Below are positions 42,816 to 50,471 of a stretch of 64,000 bases of DNA, piece after piece. Source of the stretch: CAZRXG01 sp964603985. GTDB taxonomy: Bacteria > Chloroflexota > Anaerolineae > Aggregatilineales > UBA3940. The first letter of the stretch is position 1, and every line of letters begins with the position of its first letter. Location of the stretch: assembly GCA_964603985.1 (NCBI GenBank), contig CAZRXG010000005.1, positions 114,520 through 178,519 on the forward strand. The letters are read 5' to 3'. The notes under the pieces are model-generated. The model was not told the origin of the DNA and searched no databases. It saw only the letters and a list, made by a program, of their open reading frames with translations. Position numbers and translations under genes: made by a program.

Positions 42816-43733
42816 ATGTATTCCTTTGAGCAGCTGATCTATCCAGGGGATGACCTGGATATGGCTCCGTATTGCACCATGACCTTCCCCGGCCTCCGTC
42901 TCATGCTGCACATGCTGGCGGAGGACTTCCCGCTTGTGGCGGTCGGAGCCAGTTGCGGAAAGGAAGCCGTCGGTTTAGCACTGGCATCGACGAAGCCGGA
43001 TGACAGCTCCGCCAGGGTCTTATCCATCTACGTTGCGCCGGAGCATCGCAACGTCGGCGTGGGTACGAGGCTGCTGGCCGCCCTGGAGGAGGTTGTGAGC
43101 AAGCGGGCGTGCCGGCGTCTCAGCCTGACCTACTTCGACGTACTTCCCACAGCCGGGGCGCTCGAAGCAGTTCTGGCGCGAAATCGGTGGGCCGAACCCG
43201 AAGTCGACATGGTCATGGTGAAAGGCTCGGACGAGGTCGGGCGGGCGGTGGTCGCATCGGAGTGGATGAAGAAGAAGCGCACCCTGCCGCCCGGTTATGA
43301 GATATTCCTCTGGTCTGAGCTGACAGCAGAGGAACGTGAGACCATCGTGCAGCGGCAGGCGGCGGGGCCGTGGTATCCGGAGGAGCTGTCGCCCTTCAGA
43401 GAAGCAGAGATCATGGAACCGATCAACAGCCTGGGGCTGCGCTATCAAGGCGAGGTGGTCGGCTGGCTGGTCAATCACCGCATCGGGCCTGAGACGATCC
43501 GTTATACGCCGTTGTTCATCAGCCAGGAAGCGCGCAGCGTGAGCGCCGCGTTCATGCTCATCACCGAGGCCATCCGGCTGCAGGGCCAGGCCGGTATCTA
43601 CAACTTTCTCTTCCTCTTCAAGCCGGACAGCCCCATCCGGAAGTGGGTCGTGCGGCGGTTTGGGGAACTGGTCAGCATATGCAACGTCATGAAGTCCCAT
43701 AAGGTCATCAACATCCCGCAGGTGAGCCATTGA
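42816..43733 (+). CDS. Two-domain GNAT acyltransferase (candidate RiPP-modifying enzyme)
   Basis: 305 residues. The first domain (about 1-130) has the acyl-CoA-binding signature VLSIYVAPEHRNVGVGTRLL, with R78-x-x-G81-x-G83. The second (about 155-305; FLWSELTAEERETI ... LGLRYQGEVVGWLVNHRIGP ... AGIYNFLFLFKP) is GNAT-like but lacks that signature, so it may bind the substrate or be inactive. GNAT enzymes transfer acetyl or longer acyl groups to amines. It ends 157 bp before a Nif11-type precursor peptide gene. GNAT-like maturases that acylate Lys or Orn side chains of Nif11/NHLP-type precursors are known from the selidamide lipopeptides, so this one may acylate the adjacent peptide; that is inference. 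Confidence 0.8.
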   Translation: MYSFEQLIYPGDDLDMAPYCTMTFPGLRLMLHMLAEDFPLVAVGASCGKEAVGLALASTKPDDSSARVLSIYVAPEHRNVGVGTRLLAALEEVVSKRACRRLSLTYFDVLPTAGALEAVLARNRWAEPEVDMVMVKGSDEVGRAVVASEWMKKKRTLPPGYEIFLWSELTAEERETIVQRQAAGPWYPEELSPFREAEIMEPINSLGLRYQGEVVGWLVNHRIGPETIRYTPLFISQEARSVSAAFMLITEAIRLQGQAGIYNFLFLFKPDSPIRKWVVRRFGELVSICNVMKSHKVINIPQVSH

Positions 43734-43762
43734 CCCGCGTTTTGCGGTCTCATATAATGAGA
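43730..43762 (+). promoter_or_regulatory. Promoter TTGACC-N17-TATAAT with operator palindrome over the -10 box
   Basis: TTGACC (43730-43735) overlaps the GNAT stop codon; TATAAT (43753-43758) is optimally spaced. The palindrome TCTCAT-ATA-ATGAGA (43748-43762) covers the -10 box and would let a dimeric repressor shut the promoter. It gives the Nif11 peptide its own, probably strong and regulated, transcript with a roughly 125-nt leader that includes a GGACCC...GGGTCC hairpin (43850-43867). Confidence 0.75.
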
Positions 43763-43890
43763 TCAGTATTTTCCTTCTTGAGCCGGGAGAGTGGTATCAC
43801 CCCCACACTGACGACTGACCATCACCGGCGAGACTGTGTCGTTGAGGGGGGACCCCAAAGTGGGTCCGATCTTACCAAAGGAGGCACACA

Positions 43891-44205
43891 ATGTCAGTGG
43901 AGAGCGCTAAAGCGTTCATCAAGCGCATGGCCACGGAAGAGGACTTCGCCCGAGAGGTGACAGCCCTGGAGACCGACGAAGCTCGCAAGCAGTACGCCAT
44001 CGATGCGGGATATGACTTCACCAGAGAGGACGTGGAACAACTCCTGCCGTCCGATGTTACCCTTGACGAGGTCCTGGCCCTCGAGTGGAGCGCGACCGAC
44101 GAACTGCCTGAGGGACTCCTGGAAGCTGTTGTCGGGGGGAAGGGGAATAAACCCGAATGGGGCTTCGGAATAGGAGGGGACTGGTCATCATCGGCAGCGA
44201 TTTAG
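43891..44205 (+). CDS. Nif11-type leader peptide, RiPP precursor
   Basis: 104 residues; AAAGGAGG eight bases before the ATG. The N-terminal part (MSVESAKAFIKRMATEEDFA ... TDEARKQYAIDAGYDFTRED) is the Nif11 leader fold. It ends ELPEGLLEAVVGG, with the double-Gly cleavage site at residues 82-83. The predicted core is 21 residues starting KGNKPEWGFG and ending DWSSSAAI, with two Lys, two Trp, three Ser and no Cys, so thioether chemistry is impossible. A second Gly-Gly within the core (residues 95-96) is an alternative cut. No protease/ABC exporter is nearby. The adjacent GNAT gene is the only candidate modifying enzyme. Confidence 0.88.
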   Translation: MSVESAKAFIKRMATEEDFAREVTALETDEARKQYAIDAGYDFTREDVEQLLPSDVTLDEVLALEWSATDELPEGLLEAVVGGKGNKPEWGFGIGGDWSSSAAI

Positions 44206-44275
44206 CGCAGCTTCTCAGCCCGTCTTTCTCATAAGATACGAAACTCCGAACAGCGTTTCAGCGCTGTCATGTCGG

Positions 44276-44309
44276 GGGGTGCCTGAGCGGCGCCCCTCTT
44301 GTTTTTGTT
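44276..44309 (+). terminator. Intrinsic terminator after the Nif11 gene
   Basis: Stem GGGGTGCC, loop TGAGC, GGCGCCCC, followed by TCTTGTTTTTGTT. It closes the Nif11 transcript about 70 bp after its stop. Confidence 0.8.
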
Positions 44310-44328
44310 AGCAACGGGGGAATTTGTA

Positions 44329-44357
44329 GTAGGGGCGGGTCTGAGACCCGCCCCTAC
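44329..44357. repeat. 29-bp palindrome, copy 3
   Basis: Identical in all 29 positions to 41246 and 42759, but its flanks differ from theirs, so it arrived independently. With copy 2 it brackets the GNAT-Nif11 cassette. Confidence 0.92.
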
Positions 44358-44384
44358 GAGCGACGTATCCGGGCCTGGATATGG

Positions 44385-44867
44385 CTATCCGGGCTTGGGG
44401 GTTGGCTCCCACTCCTCGGTGGGCTGCCACTCCGGCCAGTGATCGAGCCACTCCGGCACCCGGATCTCACGGACGCGGTCGCTGACCGGGATGTAGGGCT
44501 TCAGGTCGACGACCGGGGTGCCGTCTTCGGCGTCGATGTAGGTGAGAATGACCAGGCCGTTCTCCTCATCCACATCGATGATCTCAGTCGTGGTCAGGCA
44601 GACCGGGTTGGGCCGGGCCGGGGAGCGGCAGGCAAACATCCCGGTGATGCGGCCCGGCGCGTACCAGGGCTCGGACTGGAGAACACCCCGCGCTTCCTCG
44701 TAGTCTGTCTCATGCGCCCACCAGAACACGTGCACGTGGCCAAAGTGCTCCAACTGCTTGAGCGCCGGGCGGTACGGCTCAAGGATCTCCAGGGCTGCGC
44801 CCTGCTCGGAGAGCCGCACGTATCCCACCGGAACAAGCGTAAAGGTCGTTTCAGGACACTCGCTCAT
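44385..44867 (-). CDS. trmO: tRNA (adenine-N6)-methyltransferase TrmO (TsaA domain)
   Basis: 160 residues with TLVPVGYVRL at the start, HFGHVHVFWWAHETD, MFACRSPARPNPVCLTTTEI and DLKPYIPVSDRV. These are the signature blocks of the TsaA/TrmO fold, which methylates N6 of t6A37 in tRNA-Thr using S-adenosylmethionine. It lacks the C-terminal extension of E. coli TrmO, and the domain alone is common in bacteria and archaea; other substrates are possible. AAGGAGATGA precedes the ATG. Confidence 0.85.
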   Translation of the reverse strand: MSECPETTFTLVPVGYVRLSEQGAALEILEPYRPALKQLEHFGHVHVFWWAHETDYEEARGVLQSEPWYAPGRITGMFACRSPARPNPVCLTTTEIIDVDEENGLVILTYIDAEDGTPVVDLKPYIPVSDRVREIRVPEWLDHWPEWQPTEEWEPTPKPG

Positions 44868-44961
44868 TGTCTCATCTCCTTGATAGGTATGGGGGTTAAC
44901 ACAGGCCGCGCGCGACGGGGCCAGTGTAGCACGTGTGGGGCGAGCAAAAATGAGAAAATGG

Positions 44962-44990
44962 TTGCATTCCCAGGCAGAGCGTGTTATAGT
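44962..44990 (+). promoter_or_regulatory. Promoter TTGCAT-N17-TATAGT
   Basis: Well-spaced boxes (TTGCAT 44962-44967, TATAGT 44985-44990) in the gap between TrmO and the mannose synthase gene. The transcript would meet a terminator after about 50 nt. Confidence 0.55.
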
Positions 44991-45022
44991 AGTGCTTGCA
45001 ATCGCGAGAAAGTTTCGTGGAG

Positions 45023-45051
45023 CGCCCAGGCACGGAGCTTTGGGCGTTTTT
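45023..45051 (+). terminator. Intrinsic terminator/attenuator before the glycosyltransferase gene
   Basis: CGCCCA, 12-base loop, TGGGCG, then T5. It lies about 100 bp before the ATG at 45149, so it may attenuate that gene or end a short RNA. Confidence 0.55.
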
Positions 45052-45148
45052 GATTCTGCCGGGATCGGGCCGGAGCGCCGGTAAAAATCCCCTGGCCGGT
45101 TTTTGCCCCGCTCAGTGCGCTGGGGTAGACTTGTCCAGGTTACACACT

Positions 45149-45910
45149 ATGAAAGCAATCGTCGTCATTCCAACCTATAACGAAGTCAAGAACATCACGG
45201 CCCTGGCCGGTGAGTTGTGGAATCTGGACGTCCCCGACCTGTCGATTCTGGTAGTAGACGATAACTCGCCTGACGGCACGGGGGAAGCCGCCGAGCGATT
45301 GGCGGAGGAAAATCCGGGCAGGATGCACGTAATGCAGCGTCCGGGCAGGATGGGCCTCGGCACGGCATACAAGGATGGCTTCCGCAAGGCGCTGGACATG
45401 GGGGCCGAGGCAATCGTGCAGATGGATGCCGACTTTTCACACTCACCGTCGTACATCCCGCAGATGCTCGACCTGCTGGGTGAGTACGACGTGGTCGTCG
45501 GGTCGCGCTACGTGGAGGGCGGCAGGCTGGACGAGCAGTGGAGCGTGTGGCGCTACCTGCTGAGCTGGTGGGCCAACGCGGTCTACACGCGCCTGATCCT
45601 GGGCCTGCAAATCAAGGACACCACAGCCGGGTTCAAGGCCTGGCGGCGCGAGACGCTGCTGGGCATCGGGTTAAGCCGCATCTACTCCAACGGCTACGAT
45701 TTCCAGGTCGAGATGGCCTACGTCACCGAAAAGCTGGGATACCGGGTGACCGAGATCCCGATCTACTTTGAAGACCGGCGCATCGGGCAGAGCAAAATGG
45801 ACATGCCGATCAAGGTCGAGGCGGCGCTGCGCGTGTGGGACATCCTGTGGCGGCACCGCAAGCTCAACCCCGAAATGCGCATGCCGGTCGAGGCGGCGAC
45901 CGGCGACTGA
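45149..45910 (+). CDS. Polyprenyl-phosphate mannose synthase-like GT2 glycosyltransferase
   Basis: 253 residues from the ATG at 45149 (MKAIVVIPTYNEVKNITALA). GT2 motifs: VVDDNSPDGTGEAAERLAEE, QMDADFSHSPSYIPQMLDLL (metal DxD), VVGSRYVEGGRLDEQW, and the Dpm1-typical RIYSNGYDFQVEMAY and EIPIYFEDRRIGQSKM. There are no C-terminal membrane helices, as in the soluble class of Dpm1/Ppm1 enzymes. It makes polyprenyl-phosphate mannose, the lipid donor for GT-C enzymes. The next gene encodes such an enzyme, 129 bp downstream. Confidence 0.9.
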   Translation: MKAIVVIPTYNEVKNITALAGELWNLDVPDLSILVVDDNSPDGTGEAAERLAEENPGRMHVMQRPGRMGLGTAYKDGFRKALDMGAEAIVQMDADFSHSPSYIPQMLDLLGEYDVVVGSRYVEGGRLDEQWSVWRYLLSWWANAVYTRLILGLQIKDTTAGFKAWRRETLLGIGLSRIYSNGYDFQVEMAYVTEKLGYRVTEIPIYFEDRRIGQSKMDMPIKVEAALRVWDILWRHRKLNPEMRMPVEAATGD

Positions 45911-46039
45911 CGCCCCCAGCGCCCCATGTCACCAGCCCACTGCATTGCCCGAAGAAGCCAGGAGAAGGCACCCGATCCCGCGAATAGACTTCGCGGCGGT
46001 TTTATGTTCACCCACCTACACCCGGCTGGCTAACCCACG

Positions 46040-47998
46040 ATGTCCACCCAGCAGGCGCGTCTCTCACGCCGGGTCGAAGTCATCGCGCTGCTGCTGATCC
46101 TGCTGGTCGCGGCGGGGCTGCGCTTCTACCGGCTCGACCGCGTCCCGCCCGGCCTCACCCACGACGAGGCCGATGTCGGGTACTTCGCGTTGGCCCGCTA
46201 CCAGGGCGAGAGCCTCGACCTCCAGATCCCCTACGGCTACGCCAACGAACCCTATACCCAGGTCTCGGCGGCCCTGCTGATGCACGTGCTCGGCCCCAAC
46301 GACCTGACGCTGCGCGTCCACCAGGCGTTGTATGGGCTGCTGGCCGTGCTGCTCACCTACCTGTGGGCACGGCTGGCCCTCGACCCGCCGACGGCGCTGG
46401 TCGCGGCGGGACTGGTCGCGGTGGCGTTCTGGCCGGTTTCGTCCAGCCGGTTTGCGCTCAACCCCCAGCCGCTCCCGGCGCTGTTCGCATTGGCGGCGAT
46501 GGCCTTCTGGATGGCGCTCTACCGCGCGGGGAAGGGGCCGCGCCGGATCGTGTGGTGGGCGGTGTTCGCGCTGACGCTGGCGGCCACCTTTACCATTTAC
46601 GAGGCGGCGCGCGTGGCGTGGCTGGCCTTCCCGGCCTACGGCGTCTATCTGCTCTTTGCCGACCGCGCCCGTCTGCGCGAGCGCGGCCCGGCGGGGGGGA
46701 TCGCGCTGGCGGTGGGCGTGGCGCTGGCGCTGCCGCACCTGCTCAACCCGCTGGCTTGGGGCCGCACCGGCACGCAGTTCGAGGAGAACCCGGACTGGCT
46801 GGCGGGGAACATCCTGGAGGGGCTGGGGACACTCTTCGTGCGCGGCGACACGCTGCTGACCTACAACCCGACCGGTCGCCCGCTGCTGACGGTGCCGCTG
46901 GCGATATGCTTCGTGGTGGGCGTGGCCGTCATCGTGTGGCGGCGAAGGCCGGGGGAGGTTTTCGCCGGGCTGTGGCTGGGCGTGGGGCTGATCCCGACGC
47001 TGGCACTCGGAGAGCGCTCCAGCACGCTGCACAGCATCGCCGCGCAGCCGGCGGTGTACATCGTCGCCGCGCTGGGCTGGATGGCCGCCACCCGCCGGAT
47101 CGTGGCGCGCTGGGGCGCGCGGCTGGCCGGGCCGCTGGCCGCACTGACGGTGATCGGCGTGGCGCTGACCGGCGCGGAGACGGCGCACGCCTACTTCAAC
47201 GTGTGGGGGCAGTACCCGGAGGTGCGCTCGGCGTACTTCCACACGCTGAGCGAGATGACGGCTCACATCCAGGCGGACGACTACAGCAGCACGGTGATCG
47301 TCTCGACACCCTTCCCCGCGCCGCCGTTTGACCCCTTCATCGGCCTGATGCGCGTGCAGCGGGACGACGTTGAGATGCACTGGACGGACGCGCGCGCCGC
47401 CGTGCCACTGCTGGACGGGCGCTTGTACACGTCAGCCGACGCGCCGCTCGACCCCTTGCTGGCCGACCTGCTGGCGCTCACGCCGGTCGAGCACGTGACG
47501 CTCGATCCGCGAGACAGCAACCCCTATTACGACGTTTACGCGCTCGACGCAAGCGCGACGCTGGCCGCCCTCGAGGCCGACTTCACCGCACCGGAGGGGG
47601 AGGCCGTGTTCGGCGGGGCGGTCGAGCTGCTGGGGTACACGGTTCGCCGCGAGGGGAACGGGCTGGCGGTCGGCACGCACTGGCTGGTGCGCGATCCGGC
47701 GGCGCTCGGCCCGGTGCCCAACACCACTTTCCAGCACGACCTGGCGATCTTCGTGCAGGCGCTGGACGAGGGCGGGCAGGTGATCGGGCAGCACGACACG
47801 CTCGGCCTGCCGACGGCAAGCTGGCGGGCGGGCGAGTCGTTTCTGCACGCGCACCACCTTACTCTCACGGGTGAGCCGCCCGGTGAGGTGACATTGCTGG
47901 TGGGACTGTACACCCGCCCGGACATCAGCCGCCTGCCGCTGACGCTGGACGGCGAAGCGGCGGGGGATGCGTTATACTTGGCGCTGTTTGTGGAGTGA
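46040..47998 (+). CDS. GT-C (GT39/ArnT-like) membrane glycosyltransferase
   Basis: 652 residues. About ten to eleven membrane helices in the first 400 residues, with the acidic first external loop PGLTHDEADVGYFALARYQG (Asp-Glu motif of PMT/ArnT enzymes). A soluble beta-rich C-terminal domain (about 420-652) lies outside. Such enzymes take sugar from a polyprenyl phosphate and attach it to protein or lipid on the outer face; the donor is likely made by the enzyme encoded just upstream. Acceptor unknown; the Thr/Pro-rich stalks of the lipoproteins in this window would be typical O-mannosylation targets (speculation). Confidence 0.86.
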   Translation: MSTQQARLSRRVEVIALLLILLVAAGLRFYRLDRVPPGLTHDEADVGYFALARYQGESLDLQIPYGYANEPYTQVSAALLMHVLGPNDLTLRVHQALYGLLAVLLTYLWARLALDPPTALVAAGLVAVAFWPVSSSRFALNPQPLPALFALAAMAFWMALYRAGKGPRRIVWWAVFALTLAATFTIYEAARVAWLAFPAYGVYLLFADRARLRERGPAGGIALAVGVALALPHLLNPLAWGRTGTQFEENPDWLAGNILEGLGTLFVRGDTLLTYNPTGRPLLTVPLAICFVVGVAVIVWRRRPGEVFAGLWLGVGLIPTLALGERSSTLHSIAAQPAVYIVAALGWMAATRRIVARWGARLAGPLAALTVIGVALTGAETAHAYFNVWGQYPEVRSAYFHTLSEMTAHIQADDYSSTVIVSTPFPAPPFDPFIGLMRVQRDDVEMHWTDARAAVPLLDGRLYTSADAPLDPLLADLLALTPVEHVTLDPRDSNPYYDVYALDASATLAALEADFTAPEGEAVFGGAVELLGYTVRREGNGLAVGTHWLVRDPAALGPVPNTTFQHDLAIFVQALDEGGQVIGQHDTLGLPTASWRAGESFLHAHHLTLTGEPPGEVTLLVGLYTRPDISRLPLTLDGEAAGDALYLALFVE

Positions 47999-48048
47999 GG
48001 GCGAAGGCGTTCACAAACCGCCCGTACAGAGATTCTATCCGGAGGGTA

Positions 48049-48234
48049 ATGAGCAAGATGAGCGAGAAGGAACAACCTGAATTCAACTGTGGAAACTGCC
48101 CGCTGCGGGCCAAGGCTGAGGCCAAGCCCAAGTCGCTGATCGGGCGCTTCTGGCGCTGGCACACAACGTGGTGCCCCGGCTGGAAGGCTTACCAGGAATA
48201 TCTGGCGTCGCAGGGAGAAGAAACTGCGGCCTGA
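48049..48234 (+). CDS. Small Cys/Trp-rich conserved-looking protein
   Basis: 61 residues from the ATG at 48049 after GGAGGG; a second ATG at 48058 is also possible. It contains FNCGNCPLRAKAEAKP and RFWRWHTTWCPGWKAYQEYL: three Cys plus His and several Trp in an arrangement that could bind zinc or an Fe-S cluster. I cannot name the family. It follows the GT-C gene by 50 bp and is likely in the same transcript. Confidence 0.65.
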   Translation: MSKMSEKEQPEFNCGNCPLRAKAEAKPKSLIGRFWRWHTTWCPGWKAYQEYLASQGEETAA

Positions 48235-48291
48235 GGGCGACTGGTCTGTCTGACGAAGACCCAGGCCAGCATTCGAGAGTGGGAGGGTTGA

Positions 48292-48795
48292 ATGACCTAC
48301 TATCCCGACCTTTCACCCTACCAGTACTGGGCGACCAGCACCCCTGCAAAAAGAGACCAGGAGTCACCGGTCTATGGGGTCGCGAACACGGTCAACATCG
48401 GCTGGCTGGATGGGGCCGAACCATTCTCCACCGGTGCGACCTCTGACGAGTTCAGAGAGACGCTTCTGGAATTCTGCTTGCACGGCAATGACTTCAACCC
48501 CACACGCGGGCCTCATTCGTGCAATCTGCCGGAGTGTCCGGTCGCTCCCGACCGATTCGGGCACCGTCACCCGCCACCCGTGCGGCGAGGTAAGCGAACG
48601 GCCTTTCTGACTTCCTCCGAAATACGGGTGGTGGGCGAGGCAGCCGTCTACGCGGCCCCGACGATGATCTATCACTACGTGGTCGATCACAATTACCGAC
48701 CGCCCGACGAGTTTGTCGACGCGGTACTCAATGGCCCTGAGCCCGGCACAGACGAGTACTGGGAGCAGCTTGAGAAGCTGGCGGGGCCGGGATAA
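48292..48795 (+). CDS. Hypothetical protein with conserved Cys/His pattern
   Basis: 167 residues. MTYYPDLSPYQYWATSTPAK, VNIGWLDGAEPFSTGATSDE, SCNLPECPVAP, then SSEIRVVGEAAVYAAPTMIY and HYVVDHNYRPPDEFVDAVLN. Proteins with this N-terminal YYPDLSPY and NIGWLD pattern occur as small stand-alone cytosolic proteins in actinobacteria and Chloroflexota; their role is unknown to me. No signal peptide. GGGAGGGTTG precedes the ATG. Confidence 0.7.
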   Translation: MTYYPDLSPYQYWATSTPAKRDQESPVYGVANTVNIGWLDGAEPFSTGATSDEFRETLLEFCLHGNDFNPTRGPHSCNLPECPVAPDRFGHRHPPPVRRGKRTAFLTSSEIRVVGEAAVYAAPTMIYHYVVDHNYRPPDEFVDAVLNGPEPGTDEYWEQLEKLAGPG

Positions 48796-48839
48796 CGGGG
48801 GAACTTCGCCGCGTCACGCCGTAGAAAGATCGGCCTGCT

Positions 48840-48960
48840 GCCCTCACCCATCTCGGACGGTCAAGCCGTCCTCGATTCGCCCTCTCCCTAAGCGATCTCT
48901 GGTCGCCGGGAGAAGGGCAGACTGAGCGCGACCGGAGGTCGGGCGAAGGCGGGTGAGGGC
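48840..48960. repeat. BIME-like nested inverted repeat
   Basis: Outer arms GCCCTCACCC (48840-48849) and GGGTGAGGGC (48951-48960); inside are GGACGG-N5-CCGTCC and a near-palindromic CGCCCTCTCCC/GGGAGAAGGGC pair. Non-coding and able to fold as one cruciform-like structure; it fills the 236-bp gap before the amidase gene. Confidence 0.6.
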
Positions 48961-49031
48961 TTGAGCAACAATGTGCCAAAAACCAACTTAACAGCCTACC
49001 GAGTACTCACATCCAACCAGGATAAAAACAC

Positions 49032-50459
49032 ATGGAGGAACTGCTCAGCCTGCCCGCAATACGTCTGGCGCAGTTGATTCGCGAGCGGGCGGTCTCGCCG
49101 GTGGAGGTGGTAGACGCGCACCTGGCGCGCATCGAGGCGGTCAACCCCGCGCTGAACGCGGTCGTCACGCCGCTGGCGGAGAGCGCCCGCGAGGAGGCTC
49201 GCCGGGCCGAGGCAGCACTGCTCGCCGGGGAAGCGACCGGCCCCCTGCACGGCGTGCCGATCACCGTCAAGGACTGCCTGGACATGGACGGTGTCCGCTC
49301 GACAGGCGGCGTGACCTGGCGGGCCGACCACGTCACCCGGCGCGACGCGGTTGCCGTCGCGCGGATGCAGGCCGCCGGGGCGATTGTCATGGGGCGCACC
49401 AACCTGCCCGACCTCTCGATGGCGCACGAGACGACCAACCCCATCTTCGGGCGCACCAACAACCCCTGGGCGCTGGCGCGCAGCGCCGGGGGATCGTCGG
49501 GCGGGGAGGCAGCCATCATCGCGGCGGGCGGATCGCCGCTGGGCATCGGGACGGACATGGCAGGGTCGATCCGCCTGCCGAGCGCGTTCTGCGGGGTGGT
49601 TGGCATCAAGCCCACGGCCAGGCTGATCCCATTTGACGGCAATTATCCCCCCGCGCCGGAGGAGATCGAGGAACTGTGCGCGGTCGGGCCGCTGGGCCGG
49701 TCGGTGGACGATCTGGCGCTGGCGGTGAGCGTGATGGCCGAGCGCCCGGCGCTGGCCAACCTCGACGCGGTGAAGCTGAGCGGACGCCCGGTCGTCAGGA
49801 TGGACGGCAACGGCCTGATCCCCGTCCCGGGAGCGGTGCGGGCGGCGATTGGCCGGGCGGTCGACGCGCTGGCGGGTGCCGGGATGCGGGGCGAAGCGCA
49901 CCGTCTGCGCCACAGCTTCCACGCGCCGTGGCTGTGGATCGACCACGCCTACCGCCCGGCGTTTGCGCTGCACCCGCGCCTGATCGAGGAGGGAGCGCCG
50001 CGCAACCTCCCACTGGCGGCCTGGCAGACGCTGTGGGGATACGGCCCTGTCAGCGGGCCTGTGGCGTGGTCTTTGACGATGATCGCACTGCTGGGGACGG
50101 CGCTCTCGCCGCTGCACGGAACGCTTGAGCGCATGCGGGCCGAACTGCGCGAGGACCTACGCCGGGTCGCCGGGGAGGGCGTGATCGTGCTGCCAGCTTT
50201 CCCCGGACCGGCACCACGTCACAACTGGGTCTACCTGCGGGTGGTGCAGACGGCGTACTTCCTCCTGGCAAACCTGGCGGGCGCGCCCGCGCTGATCGTC
50301 CCGGCGGGGCTGAGCCACGAAGGGCTGCCGCTGGCGGTGCAGATCCTGGGGCCACCGGGGAGCGACCGGGTCGTGCTGGCCGCCGGACGGGTGCTCGAGG
50401 AGGCGCTGGGCGGCTGGCGCGGGCCGGTCGAACCGGGCCAGGCGTCGGGGGCGACGTGA
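49032..50459 (+). CDS. Amidase-signature family hydrolase
   Basis: 475 residues. The Ser-cisSer-Lys triad is visible: K80 in HGVPITVKDCLD, the Ser pair in RSAGGSSGGEAA (155/156) and nucleophile S179 in GTDMAGSIRLPS. The C-terminal half has GAPALIVPAGLSHEGLPLAV and QILGPPGSDRVVLAAGRVLE. It hydrolyses an amide; a GatA role is unlikely because no GatB/C is near. Substrate unknown. It converges with the next gene, with 12 bp between stops. Confidence 0.9.
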   Translation: MEELLSLPAIRLAQLIRERAVSPVEVVDAHLARIEAVNPALNAVVTPLAESAREEARRAEAALLAGEATGPLHGVPITVKDCLDMDGVRSTGGVTWRADHVTRRDAVAVARMQAAGAIVMGRTNLPDLSMAHETTNPIFGRTNNPWALARSAGGSSGGEAAIIAAGGSPLGIGTDMAGSIRLPSAFCGVVGIKPTARLIPFDGNYPPAPEEIEELCAVGPLGRSVDDLALAVSVMAERPALANLDAVKLSGRPVVRMDGNGLIPVPGAVRAAIGRAVDALAGAGMRGEAHRLRHSFHAPWLWIDHAYRPAFALHPRLIEEGAPRNLPLAAWQTLWGYGPVSGPVAWSLTMIALLGTALSPLHGTLERMRAELREDLRRVAGEGVIVLPAFPGPAPRHNWVYLRVVQTAYFLLANLAGAPALIVPAGLSHEGLPLAVQILGPPGSDRVVLAAGRVLEEALGGWRGPVEPGQASGAT

Positions 50460-50471
50460 CCCGCGCGTCGA

